25,296 nucleotides of DNA. It comes from an uncultured Clostridia bacterium. Lineage in GTDB: Bacteria > Bacillota > Clostridia > Oscillospirales > Acutalibacteraceae. Of this stretch, positions 15,575-23,775 are shown in pieces (within the stretch, counting starts at the first letter, position 1; each line of letters begins with the position of its first letter). The stretch spans positions 1 to 25,296 of the forward strand of contig CALFPM010000131.1 of assembly GCA_937919155.1 (NCBI GenBank). Direction: 5' to 3'. Below the pieces are notes generated by a model. The model saw nothing but the letters and a program-made list of their open reading frames with translations. It was not told the origin of the DNA and ran no database searches. Both the position numbers and the translations under genes were made by a program.

Positions 15575-16975
15575 ATGGATGACCCCGGACCCGCGATTCA
15601 GCTGGCAGCGGCTGAAATTTCAACAGACCCTCTTTCTATTGTGTTAAAAGTGCTGCTTTTGTTTGTTCTCATCATTGTCAACGCTTTCTTTGCAATGAGT
15701 GAAATTGCAATTATTTCTCTCAACGACACAAAGATGCAGCGTCTTGCCGAGGAGGGCAACAAAAAAGCAAAGCAGATTGTTAAGCTGACGGAGAATTCAA
15801 GCAGATTTTTATCCACAATTCAGATCGGTGTTACTCTTGCAGGATTCCTGACATCAGCTTCAGCATCGCAGAACTTTGCGGAAATGCTGACAAATGCTTT
15901 GATGAACACTCCTGTTTCTCAGATCGGATACAGTGTTATCAACGGCGTTTCGGTTGTACTTATCACAATAGTGACATCATATTTTTCACTTGTTCTCGGC
16001 GAGCTTGCGCCCAAGAGAATCGGAATGCAGATTCCCGAAAAAGTAGCTTTCAAGGTTGTCGGAATTCTTTCTTTTGTTGCGGCGGCAACAAAACCTTTTG
16101 TCAAGGTTCTTGCTCTTTCCACAAATGCCATTGTCCGTCTTTTCGGCTTTGATCCCAATGCCGATGAAGAGGAAGTGACCGAAGAGGAAATCCGCCTGAT
16201 GGTTGATGTGGGCGGCGAAAAAGGCGTTATTGAAGATGCTCAGAAAGAAATGATTGACAACATCTTTGATTTTGATGACCTTGATGCAGGCGACATTATG
16301 ACTCACAGAACGGAAATGACGGCAATCGAAGTGACCCGCTCTCTTGAAGAAGTTGCGGAACTTGCGGTTGAAAACGGATATTCACGAATTCCTGTTTATG
16401 AGGATGACCCTGACAGTATTGTGGGTGTACTTTACGCAAAAGACCTGCTTAAGTATGTAGGTCACGGTATTCCTGCCGACCTCACTATCGACAAGGTAAT
16501 GAGAAAAACTCTCTATGTGCCCGAAACACAGAGCTGCGGCGACCTTTTCAAGGCGATGAACGACAGCAGAACTCAGTTTGCCGTTGTTGTTGATGAATAC
16601 GGCGGAACAGCAGGCATTGTAACTCTTGAAGATGTGCTCGAATCCATCGTTGGCAATATTCAGGATGAATATGACGATGAGGAAGAGGAAATCAAGCAGA
16701 TAAACGAAACAACATTCAATGTTGAAGGCACAACAAACATTGATGAAATTGATGAGCTTGTGGGCACTGACCTGCCCGAAGGCGATTATGATACCATAGG
16801 CGGTTTTGTTATAAGTCTGCTGGGATATCTCCCCACGGAAATCGGTGAGGAGCCTATAACGGCAGAATACGAAAATCTTCGTTTCACGGTTCTTTCCATT
16901 GATGAGCGCCGCATTGACGAAATAAAGGTTGAAATTCTTCCTAAACCCGAAACGGCGGACGAAGAAGACGAATGA
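15575..16975 (+). CDS. CNNM/HlyC-CorC family membrane protein with CBS pair
   Basis: The 466-residue protein has the CNNM transmembrane (DUF21) domain at about residues 20-195, with hydrophobic segments including 'VLLLFVLIIVNAFFAMSEIAIISL' and 'VVLITIVTSYFSLVLGELAPKRIG', then 'EEIRLMVDVGGEKGVIEDAQKEMIDNIFDFDD', two CBS domains (starting 'DIMTHRTEMTAIE' and 'VMRKTLYVPETQ', ending 'VVDEYGGTAGIVTLEDVLESIVGNI'), and a C-terminal CorC_HlyC transporter-associated domain (~'ETTFNVEGTTNIDEIDELVG' on). The family includes Mg2+ export proteins such as MpfA; older annotations call it hemolysin. The substrate here is not shown by sequence. The ATG at 15575 is chosen because AAAGGAG is at 15557-15563; an in-frame TTG at 15554 would place the start upstream of that site. 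Confidence 0.92.
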   Translation: MDDPGPAIQLAAAEISTDPLSIVLKVLLLFVLIIVNAFFAMSEIAIISLNDTKMQRLAEEGNKKAKQIVKLTENSSRFLSTIQIGVTLAGFLTSASASQNFAEMLTNALMNTPVSQIGYSVINGVSVVLITIVTSYFSLVLGELAPKRIGMQIPEKVAFKVVGILSFVAAATKPFVKVLALSTNAIVRLFGFDPNADEEEVTEEEIRLMVDVGGEKGVIEDAQKEMIDNIFDFDDLDAGDIMTHRTEMTAIEVTRSLEEVAELAVENGYSRIPVYEDDPDSIVGVLYAKDLLKYVGHGIPADLTIDKVMRKTLYVPETQSCGDLFKAMNDSRTQFAVVVDEYGGTAGIVTLEDVLESIVGNIQDEYDDEEEEIKQINETTFNVEGTTNIDEIDELVGTDLPEGDYDTIGGFVISLLGYLPTEIGEEPITAEYENLRFTVLSIDERRIDEIKVEILPKPETADEEDE

Positions 16976-16983
16976 ATTAATTG

Positions 16984-17015
16984 ACGGGTTGCAGTTATCT
17001 GCAACCCGTTATTGC
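16984..17015 (+). terminator. Hairpin between CNNM and GH20 genes, probably a partial terminator
   Basis: A perfect 11-bp stem (ACGGGTTGCAG 16984-16994 with CTGCAACCCGT 16999-17009) with a TTAT loop starts 8 bases after the stop codon. The following tract TATTGCCCTTTT is poorly U-rich, and the next start codon is only 28 bases on with no room for another promoter, so the hairpin probably reduces rather than stops transcription into the GH20 gene, or stabilises the upstream mRNA. Confidence 0.7.
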
Positions 17016-17037
17016 CCTTTTGACGGAGGATGAGAAA

Positions 17038-18447
17038 ATGAAGAAAATTGATGTTGTTCCGATGCCCAACAAGGTTGAATTTCTTGGGGGCGAGGTTGAA
17101 ACAGACCTTGAAAAGCTCGCTGTTTCCGTTGATGAAAAGCTTGGAGAAGAGGAATATTCCCTGACGGTTGATAAAAACGGCATAAATCTTTGCGGCGGTT
17201 CGGAAAAGGCGATTTTTTACGGCAAACAGACACTGCGTCAGCTTGGCGGTGTTTGCCCCTGCGTCAGAATAGAGGATAAGCCTGCGTTTCCGTACAGAGG
17301 ATTTATGATTGATACGGTGCGCCACATATTTTCTGTTGAAGAAATAAAGAGACTGGTTGATGCGGCGGCAAGCGTAAAAATGAATATTATGCATTGGCAT
17401 CTGACGGACGACCAGGGATTCCGTTTTTATTCTTCGCGCAGACCCGATGCTCATATCAAAGGCTCGGTGAGAAAAAGTTCCGATTTCGGCAGACTTAAAG
17501 AAACAGGCGAATACGGCGGCTATTTCACTCCTGAGGAAATGAAAGAAGTCGTGGAATATTGCGCCGAAAGATATATAACAGTTATTCCCGAAATTGATAT
17601 GCCCGGTCACACATCGGCGCTTCTTCACGCTTTTCCGCAGATTTCCTGCAAGGGAGAGACGGTTGAAGTGAAAACCTCGCAGGGAATTTATCAGGATATT
17701 CTCTGCGCGGGCAAGGATGAAACTTTTGAAGTGGTGTTTGATATTCTGGAGGATATTCTGGAAATATTCCCGTCAGAATATATTCACATCGGCGGAGATG
17801 AAGCTCCCAAAAACAGGTGGAAAGAATGCCCTCACTGTCAACGCAGAATCCGTGAAGAGGGTCTTAAGAACGAAGAAGAACTGCAGGGTTGGTTCACAAA
17901 CCGTATTGTTGAATTTCTTAAATCCAGAGACAGAAAAGCAACGGTCTGGAACGAAAGCCTCCGCAGCGGTATTGTTGACCGTGACGTGACGGTGCAGATG
18001 TGGATGGATATGAAAAAGCATTCCGTTGACTTTGCAAACAACGGCGGAAAAATGATTAATTCCGACTTTTATCACTATTACTGCGACTATCCGTATTCGA
18101 TGACACCTCTTATGAAAACCTATAATTACAATCCCATTGACAGAAAAATCAGGGATAAAAGCACGGTCGCGGGCGTTGAAGTGCCTATATGGACGGAATA
18201 TATCAATAATTTCAGCCATCTTTGTTATATGTTTTTTCCCAGGTTTACAGCGGTTGCGGAAACAGGATGGACGGAGAGAAAAAATAAGAATGCCGCTGAT
18301 TTTCAGCGCAGATTCCTTGCCTATGAAAAGATTCTTGATGAAATCGGAATAGATTATGCACCTGAGGAAGACTGGAATCCCTCGGTGATTGACAGAATCA
18401 CCAAAACCGTATATTTCTTTACGGGTTTACTTAAAAGAAAAAGTTAA
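17038..18447 (+). CDS. Glycoside hydrolase family 20 beta-N-acetylhexosaminidase, apparently cytoplasmic
   Basis: The 469-residue enzyme hydrolyses terminal beta-linked GlcNAc/GalNAc by substrate-assisted catalysis. An N-terminal GH20b-like domain (about 1-80) precedes the barrel, which opens with 'FPYRGFMIDTVRHIFSVEEIKRLVD' and has 'NIMHWHLTDDQGFRF', 'VIPEIDMPGHTSALL', and the catalytic Asp-Glu pair in 'YIHIGGDEAPKNRW' (D254, E255), then 'TVWNESLR' and 'AVAETGWTERKNKN'. There is no signal peptide, lipobox or carbohydrate-binding module, so it should act on imported oligosaccharides. The ATG at 17038 has CGGAGGATGAG upstream; an earlier in-frame TTG lies inside the hairpin and is rejected. 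It follows the CNNM gene by 62 bases and is probably read from that promoter. Natural substrate is unknown. Confidence 0.92.
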   Translation: MKKIDVVPMPNKVEFLGGEVETDLEKLAVSVDEKLGEEEYSLTVDKNGINLCGGSEKAIFYGKQTLRQLGGVCPCVRIEDKPAFPYRGFMIDTVRHIFSVEEIKRLVDAAASVKMNIMHWHLTDDQGFRFYSSRRPDAHIKGSVRKSSDFGRLKETGEYGGYFTPEEMKEVVEYCAERYITVIPEIDMPGHTSALLHAFPQISCKGETVEVKTSQGIYQDILCAGKDETFEVVFDILEDILEIFPSEYIHIGGDEAPKNRWKECPHCQRRIREEGLKNEEELQGWFTNRIVEFLKSRDRKATVWNESLRSGIVDRDVTVQMWMDMKKHSVDFANNGGKMINSDFYHYYCDYPYSMTPLMKTYNYNPIDRKIRDKSTVAGVEVPIWTEYINNFSHLCYMFFPRFTAVAETGWTERKNKNAADFQRRFLAYEKILDEIGIDYAPEEDWNPSVIDRITKTVYFFTGLLKRKS

Positions 18448-18520
18448 CAATTTATTCACAAATTACTCAGAGGGAAAAGCGCAAAAAACAGCGTATTAAG
18501 TTATTGAAGGGGTGAAACGG

Positions 18521-19534
18521 ATGAATACTATCAGAGAAATGACCTGTGCAAACGAGAGAAAAGTTTTGTCCTCACGTGCCACATTTGCGGACAACAGTCA
18601 GGGCAGACTGAGACCCGAGGAAGAGTGCCCCATAAGAACGGCATTCCAGAGAGACAGAGACAGAATTATTCACTGCAGCGCATTCCGCAGACTCAAGCAC
18701 AAAACTCAGGTTTTTCTTTCACCCGAGGGTGACCATTACCGCACCCGTCTGACTCATACCCTTGAAGTGTCGCAGATTGCGCGAACTGTTTCAGGCGCGC
18801 TTATGCTTAACAACGACCTGACCGAAGCAATTGCTCTCGGTCACGACCTTGGCCACACACCTTTCGGCCATGCAGGCGAAAGAGCACTCAATGAAATCTG
18901 TCCCAGCGGCTTCAAGCATTACTCACAGAGCATGCGAGTTGTTGATGTGCTTGAAAAAGAGGGTAAGGGTCTTAACCTTACATTCGAAGTGCGTAACGGA
19001 ATTGAACGCCACACAAACGGCGAGCAGGCTGTTACCCTTGAAGGCAGAATCGTTCGCCTTGCGGACAGAATTGCCTATATAAACCACGACATTGACGATG
19101 CCATTGCGGCAGGAATAATGGGCGAGGGGGATATTCCCCTTGCAATCCGCCACGAATTGGGCGGCACAAAAAGCGCAAGAATCAACACGCTTGTTCTCAG
19201 CTGCATTGAAAACAGCGGTGACGATATTCTGCTTGAAAAAGGCATAAAAGAAGCTTTTGATGAGCTTCACACCTTTATGTTTGCAAAGGTTTACACAAAT
19301 CCCGCCTGCAAAAGCGAGGAGAAAAAGGCTGTGAATATGATCCAGCAGCTTTATTATCACTTTGCGAAGAAAATGGAGAATCTGCCTCCTCAGTTCCGCG
19401 GAATTGCGGAAAGGGACGGAATCGGCACCGCCGCATGTGATTTTATTGCGGGTATGACGGACAGATATGCCGTCAGAGTTTTTGAGGGACTTTATATTCC
19501 TCAGGCTTGGAGCAAAACTGACGATTGGTTTTGA
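18521..19534 (+). CDS. dgt: Deoxyguanosinetriphosphate triphosphohydrolase-like protein
   Basis: The 337-residue HD-domain protein hydrolyses dNTPs to deoxynucleoside and triphosphate. Signatures: 'RTAFQRDRDRIIHCSAFRRLKHKTQVF', 'RTRLTHTLEVSQIARTV' (first HD-site histidine, H79), the metal-binding 'ALGHDLGHTPFGHAGERAL' (H108, D109), 'EVRNGIERHTNG' and 'VRLADRIAYINHDIDDAI'. It is of the shorter dGTPase-like type rather than the ~500-residue E. coli Dgt, so its preferred nucleotide is uncertain. The ATG at 18521 is used, with AAGGGG upstream; an in-frame GTG at 18512 overlaps that site. It leads dgt-dnaG-rpoD, a gene order common in Clostridia. Confidence 0.93.
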   Translation: MNTIREMTCANERKVLSSRATFADNSQGRLRPEEECPIRTAFQRDRDRIIHCSAFRRLKHKTQVFLSPEGDHYRTRLTHTLEVSQIARTVSGALMLNNDLTEAIALGHDLGHTPFGHAGERALNEICPSGFKHYSQSMRVVDVLEKEGKGLNLTFEVRNGIERHTNGEQAVTLEGRIVRLADRIAYINHDIDDAIAAGIMGEGDIPLAIRHELGGTKSARINTLVLSCIENSGDDILLEKGIKEAFDELHTFMFAKVYTNPACKSEEKKAVNMIQQLYYHFAKKMENLPPQFRGIAERDGIGTAACDFIAGMTDRYAVRVFEGLYIPQAWSKTDDWF

Positions 19535-19568
19535 TATACATTGAAAATTCTCGGAAAGGAGGATGTAA

Positions 19569-21317
19569 ATGAGGATAAACGAAAGATTTATTCAGGAATT
19601 GCAGGACAAAGTGGATATAGAGTCCGTTATCTCGTCAAGTATAAGCCTCAAACGCAGGGGTAAAAACCTTGTCGGTCTTTGCCCGTTTCATAATGAAAAA
19701 ACCCCGTCATTTACCGTTTATCCCGAGAGCAACTCCTTTTATTGTTTCGGCTGCGGTGCAGGCGGAGATGTGATAACATTTGTGCGCCGTATGGAGAATC
19801 TTGACTACATTGAAGCGGTCAAGGCTGTGGCGCAGATGGCAGGTGTGTCCATGCCCGAGGACGGATATGACGACACGCTTTCCAAACAAAGGCTCCGTTT
19901 GCTCAATGCAAACAGAGAGGCGGCAAGATTCTATCACGAATGTCTGATGAAGCCGCAGAATCGCGAAGCGCTTGATTATTTCCTCAGAAGAGGACTTGAT
20001 ATGAGCACAATCCGCCGTTTCGGTCTGGGATATGCCCCCAATGACTGGTGTGAGCTTATAAATCATCTCAAAGCAAAAGGCTTCACCGAGCAGGAGCTTG
20101 TGCACGCAAATCTTGCGCGGCGTTCCGATAAAAACGGGAGAGCCAACTATTACGATAACTTCAGAAACAGGGTTATGTTTCCCATAATTGACCTGCGCGG
20201 CAATGTTATTGCTTTCGGCGGCAGAGTTATGGACGATTCAAAACCCAAGTACATAAACACATCAGACACTCTTGTCTATAAGAAAAGCAACGGTGTTTTC
20301 GGCCTTAATCTTGCGAAAAATGCCAACGACAACAAGTTGATACTCGTGGAAGGCTATATGGATGTTATTGCCCTCCATCAGGCAGGATTCACAAATGCAA
20401 TTGCCTGCCTCGGCACGGCATTCACAAGCGAACAGGCTAATCTTTTGTCGCGTTATGCAGATGAAATTATTATCTGCTACGATAATGACGGCGCAGGCAG
20501 AACGGCAACTGCAAGGGCATTGGGAGTGCTGAACAAAACAGGGCTCAAGCTCAGAGTTGTTCAGATGTCGGGCGGCAAGGATGCGGATGAAATTATCCGC
20601 ACTCACGGCAAAGAAAGATTTGCGGATTTGCTCAGGTCTGCCGCAAGCACAACGGAATACAAGCTTCTTGAAGCCCGCGCAAAGTGCGATTTATCAACGG
20701 ATGACGGCAAAGTCGAATTCCTTATGGCGGCGGCGCAGATTCTTGCAGGATGCAGTATTGTTGAGCGTGACATTTACTCAACCCGTCTTTCAAATGAACT
20801 GGGTGTGGGTGCAGACAGCATCAAAGCGCAGATAAAACTTGCGGAAGGTAAACTCAGACGAATGGCGGAAACACAAAAACGCCGTGAAACCGAGGAAATG
20901 CTTGCCAAAAGTTTTGAAGATAAAAACAATCCCGAGCGCTCAAAAAATCTGAGAGCGGCAAAAGCGGAAGAAACGCTGATTGCATCTTTCATCAGAAATC
21001 CTGATTTTTACAATAAACTGAAATCGCAGATTTCTTCAAAGGATTTTGTAACAGCTTTTAACCGCAGAATTATGGATTGCCTTGAAAAATCCATTGAAAA
21101 CGGTTTTGAACCGAATCTGAGCATTTTTTCTTCGGATTTCACTCCCGAGGAAATGGATTCGGTCACAAGAATTTTTCATCTTACCGCAACTCTCGGCAAC
21201 ACTCTCAAAGAGTGTGAGGATTGCATAAAAGTTCTTAAAGAAAGTTCATCATCGGGTGCAACGGATGCATCTTCCATGAGCGATGAGGAATTTTTGAGTT
21301 TGTTCAAGAAAAAATAA
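19569..21317 (+). CDS. dnaG: DNA primase
   Basis: DnaG makes RNA primers at the replication fork. The 582-residue protein has an N-terminal CHC2 zinc finger (C38, H41, C59, C62 in 'LCPFHNEKTPSF' and 'FYCFGCGAGGD'), the catalytic core, and a TOPRIM domain with the acidic glutamate in 'LILVEGYMDVIALHQAGF' (E261) and the DxD in 'IICYDNDGAGRTA' (D305, D307). A C-terminal DnaB-binding region (about 445-565) begins near 'KAEETLIASFIRNPDFY', with a serine/acidic tail. Length is normal for Firmicutes. GGAAAGGAGG precedes the ATG. It is 34 bases after dgt and 25 before rpoD. Confidence 0.97.
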   Translation: MRINERFIQELQDKVDIESVISSSISLKRRGKNLVGLCPFHNEKTPSFTVYPESNSFYCFGCGAGGDVITFVRRMENLDYIEAVKAVAQMAGVSMPEDGYDDTLSKQRLRLLNANREAARFYHECLMKPQNREALDYFLRRGLDMSTIRRFGLGYAPNDWCELINHLKAKGFTEQELVHANLARRSDKNGRANYYDNFRNRVMFPIIDLRGNVIAFGGRVMDDSKPKYINTSDTLVYKKSNGVFGLNLAKNANDNKLILVEGYMDVIALHQAGFTNAIACLGTAFTSEQANLLSRYADEIIICYDNDGAGRTATARALGVLNKTGLKLRVVQMSGGKDADEIIRTHGKERFADLLRSAASTTEYKLLEARAKCDLSTDDGKVEFLMAAAQILAGCSIVERDIYSTRLSNELGVGADSIKAQIKLAEGKLRRMAETQKRRETEEMLAKSFEDKNNPERSKNLRAAKAEETLIASFIRNPDFYNKLKSQISSKDFVTAFNRRIMDCLEKSIENGFEPNLSIFSSDFTPEEMDSVTRIFHLTATLGNTLKECEDCIKVLKESSSSGATDASSMSDEEFLSLFKKK

Positions 21318-21342
21318 AAATATATTTTAGGATGTGAGATTT

Positions 21343-22428
21343 ATGGAAGGAACAGAAAAGAAGACCCCATTAAAGACGCTGGTTGAGAAAGGTAAGGCAG
21401 CAGGCAAGCTTACAACTCAGGACATCGATACCGCGATTATCGAAATGGATCTTGAGCTTGAGGAGCTTGACAAGCTTTACGAAACCCTTGAGGCAAACGG
21501 CATTGAGGTTGTTGACGACCTGTCAAATGCAGCCCTCGAAAATTTTGATGTGGATATCCCCAAGACCCTTGATATCGGCGGCGGAGACGATAAGGGTATG
21601 GCAGTTGATGACCCCGTCAAGGTTTATCTTAAGGAAATCGGCAGAGTGCCTCTGCTGACTCCCGAAGAGGAAATTGAGCTTGCAATCCGCATTGCAGACG
21701 ATGACCAGAAGGCAAAGAAGCGCCTTGCAGAGGCAAACCTTCGCCTTGTTGTAAGTATTGCGAAGAGATATGTGGGCAGAGGAATGCAGTTCCTTGATCT
21801 TATTCAGGAAGGTAACCTCGGTCTTATCAAAGCGGTTGATAAATTTGATTACACAAAGGGATTCAAGTTCTCAACCTATGCAACATGGTGGATCAGACAG
21901 GCGATTACAAGAGCTATTGCTGATCAGGCAAGAACAATCCGTATCCCTGTTCATATGGTTGAAACCATCAACAAGGTTAAAAAGACAAACAGCCAGCTTC
22001 TCCACAAAAACGGCAGAGACCCCTCTGCAGAGGAAATTGCGGCTGAACTCGGCATGCCCGTTGATAAGGTAAGAGAAATTCTCAGAGTTGCACAGGAGCC
22101 TGTTTCACTTGAAACACCTATCGGTGAAGAGGAAGACAGCCATCTCGGTGATTTCATTCCCGATGACGATGCTCCCGCACCCGCAGACGCAGCTTCAATG
22201 CTTCTTCTTAAGGAGCAGCTTAATGATGTGCTCAAGACCCTTACACAGAGAGAGGCAAAGGTGCTTGCACTCCGTTTCGGTCTCGAGGACGGACATCCCC
22301 ACACACTTGAAGAGGTTGGCAGTGAATTCGGCGTTACCCGTGAGCGTATCCGCCAGATTGAGGCAAAGGCACTGCGCAAGCTTCGCCACCCCAGCCGCAG
22401 CAAGAAGCTGAGAGATTTTATTGATTGA
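21343..22428 (+). CDS. rpoD: RNA polymerase primary sigma factor RpoD/SigA
   Basis: The 361-residue product is the housekeeping sigma-70 factor (SigA). A shortened region 1.1 (about 1-80) precedes region 1.2 '[21 protein letters not shown]'; region 2 includes '[40 protein letters not shown]' and the -10 reading helix '[30 protein letters not shown]'; region 3 '[26 protein letters not shown]'; and the -35 reading region 4.2 '[32 protein letters not shown]'. The ATG at 21343 has AGGATGTG upstream; an in-frame GTG at 21334 overlaps that site. The TTGACA/TATAAT promoters seen throughout the window are what this factor should recognise. Last gene of the operon. Confidence 0.97.
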   Translation: MEGTEKKTPLKTLVEKGKAAGKLTTQDIDTAIIEMDLELEELDKLYETLEANGIEVVDDLSNAALENFDVDIPKTLDIGGGDDKGMAVDDPVKVYLKEIGRVPLLTPEEEIELAIRIADDDQKAKKRLAEANLRLVVSIAKRYVGRGMQFLDLIQEGNLGLIKAVDKFDYTKGFKFSTYATWWIRQAITRAIADQARTIRIPVHMVETINKVKKTNSQLLHKNGRDPSAEEIAAELGMPVDKVREILRVAQEPVSLETPIGEEEDSHLGDFIPDDDAPAPADAASMLLLKEQLNDVLKTLTQREAKVLALRFGLEDGHPHTLEEVGSEFGVTRERIRQIEAKALRKLRHPSRSKKLRDFID

Positions 22429-22439
22429 TAAAAACGGAA

Positions 22440-22470
22440 AGCCGTTGGCAATTACGCCAACGGCTCTTTT
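22440..22470 (+). terminator. Terminator of the dgt-dnaG-rpoD operon
   Basis: A perfect 10-bp stem (AGCCGTTGGC 22440-22449 with GCCAACGGCT 22456-22465), loop AATTAC, followed by CTTTT; it begins 11 bases after the rpoD stop. Confidence 0.88.
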
Positions 22471-22507
22471 GTAACTGAATTGTAATAATAGTTACTGATT
22501 TGTAACT
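22469..22507 (+). promoter_or_regulatory. Repeated GTAACT/TTGTAA operator-like sites abutting the lipoprotein promoter
   Basis: TTGTAA occurs at 22469, 22480 and 22500. The hexamer GTAACT occurs at 22471-22476 and 22502-22507, with its complement AGTTAC at 22490-22495. AGTTAC-N6-GTAACT (22490-22507) is a perfect inverted repeat ending on the first base of the -35. The first two TTGTAA copies are 11 bases apart, one helical turn, as in sites for OmpR/PhoB-type response regulators. The regulator is not identified. Confidence 0.55.
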
Positions 22508-22535
22508 TGCCATTCAAGAAAATCATTGGTAGAAT
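22507..22535 (+). promoter_or_regulatory. Sigma-A promoter of the lipoprotein gene
   Basis: TTGCCA (22507-22512), 17-base spacer, TAGAAT (22530-22535). Transcription would start near 22542, almost at the ribosome binding site AAAGGAG (22543-22549), giving a very short leader of roughly 17 bases. Confidence 0.68.
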
Positions 22536-22558
22536 AAAGCTGAAAGGAGATGGAAATT

Positions 22559-23737
22559 TTGAAAAGAATAATTGCGATATTTATTTTGTTGTGTATAAGC
22601 ATTACTCTTTTTTCGTGCTCAAATCAAGGCGGTGAAGCAATCTCCACAACTAAGCTTGAAACAACATCATCGGCAATTACAACCGAAGAAGCAACGGCGG
22701 AAGAATTTTTTGAGGAAGAAACCATCGAAAAGCAAACTATATTTCTCGAGAAAAATAAAGTTATTATTGATAACGGTACATATCGCTTTGAAATACCGAA
22801 AACAAACTTTGAGGATGTTTATTCAGAAGAGCTTCTGCTTCAGTTTTCCAATATGCTTTCAATGGAATTTGGCGTTGAGGATTACTATGATTGGAGCACA
22901 AGCGGTCAGAATGTTTTTTCTGATGTAAGAAAGTGTGTTTTGGCAATAAACGGTGCTTATAAAAACTACGAATTTTTGGATGAAAATTATGATGAAGAAG
23001 CCTACGATATGTTCTTAGCCGATATTGGTTTAGAGTATAATCAACATTGTGAGGTTTGCACTTTTTCTTTGGCAAAATATAATGATTACTTGAAAGACTT
23101 TTTTGGACCCGATGTGATACAGCTTACTGTTGATGATTTTGAAACGGGAAAAACTGCTGTTGAAAAAGGACTTACCGTTGACGGTGATATATCCGAAAGT
23201 GACACGAGATGTTTTTATACTGGTAAAGATGACATTATACTTATTCAGGTTTGTGCAACAGAATACGGTTGTGTAGGTGAGTATATTTATAATGTTGAAA
23301 AAGACGGTAACGATTACTATGTTTATACTGTCGGTGAGGTTGAAACATACAGATTAATTGAGGATTTTGATGAATTCCAGAATCAGGCACTCAATGATAT
23401 ATCATACACTATATACAGAGGATATCTCCCTTCTAAAAAGTATAAATTCGGTTATACCGCCGAAGGCGATGTATATCTTAAAAGCGTGGATGAAAGCTTT
23501 GTGGTTGCTGAAAATGCAGAATATGATTACATAGTTACTAAAAACGCAGAGATAAAAAACAAAAAAGCTGATTCCGAAGAATACAAGGTGATCGGAACAA
23601 TTACTAAAGGAACAAAAGTGATAAGGGCATCAATGTTTGAAAATATAAAAAGTATGAAAACAAATGTGTATTATGTGATATGCGATGATATAGACGGATA
23701 TATAAACCGTGACTATGCTGAAGAAATAGACAACTGA
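22559..23737 (+). CDS. Putative lipoprotein with Thr/Glu-rich linker and SH3-like C-terminus
   Basis: I do not recognise a named family for this 392-residue protein. With a TTG start at 22559 it opens 'MKRIIAIFILLCISITLFSC', a lipoprotein signal with lipobox LFSC and lipidated C20. TTG is preferred because AAAGGAG ends 9 bases upstream, whereas the in-frame ATG at 22550 directly abuts it. A Thr/Ser/Glu-rich linker (about 21-60) suits a tether from membrane to wall. The middle is acidic and aromatic-rich without visible catalytic motif. The last ~70 residues (from 320) have an SH3b-like pattern ('KVIGTITKGTKVIRASMFEN...YYVICDDIDGYINRDYAEEI'). It is a single-gene unit, visibly more AT-rich than its neighbours, suggesting accessory or acquired DNA. 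Confidence 0.8.
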   Translation: MKRIIAIFILLCISITLFSCSNQGGEAISTTKLETTSSAITTEEATAEEFFEEETIEKQTIFLEKNKVIIDNGTYRFEIPKTNFEDVYSEELLLQFSNMLSMEFGVEDYYDWSTSGQNVFSDVRKCVLAINGAYKNYEFLDENYDEEAYDMFLADIGLEYNQHCEVCTFSLAKYNDYLKDFFGPDVIQLTVDDFETGKTAVEKGLTVDGDISESDTRCFYTGKDDIILIQVCATEYGCVGEYIYNVEKDGNDYYVYTVGEVETYRLIEDFDEFQNQALNDISYTIYRGYLPSKKYKFGYTAEGDVYLKSVDESFVVAENAEYDYIVTKNAEIKNKKADSEEYKVIGTITKGTKVIRASMFENIKSMKTNVYYVICDDIDGYINRDYAEEIDN

Positions 23738-23740
23738 AAA

Positions 23741-23775
23741 TAAAAAAGAGGCTGTAAAAACAGCCTCTTTTTTTA
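23741..23775. terminator. Bidirectional rho-independent terminator
   Basis: An 8-bp stem (AGAGGCTG 23747-23754 with CAGCCTCT 23761-23768), loop TAAAAA, with an A-run before (23742-23747) and a T-run after (23768-23774). It separates the lipoprotein gene from the convergent small gene. Confidence 0.9.

Noticed and set aside
16981..17037. Earlier TTG start for the GH20 gene adding 19 residues
   Set aside because: The TTG lies at the base of the hairpin, has no ribosome binding site, and the extension is unlike GH20 proteins; the ATG at 17038 has a strong site.
16786..17628. A 280-codon minus-strand open frame spanning the CNNM-GH20 junction
   Set aside because: It runs antisense through two recognised genes and the hairpin between them; composition (Phe, His, Asn, Arg rich) is typical of a shadow frame.
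21951..22451. A 166-codon minus-strand open frame over the 3' half of rpoD
   Set aside because: Antisense to sigma regions 3-4, Ser/Arg/Leu-rich low-complexity translation, no promoter or homology.
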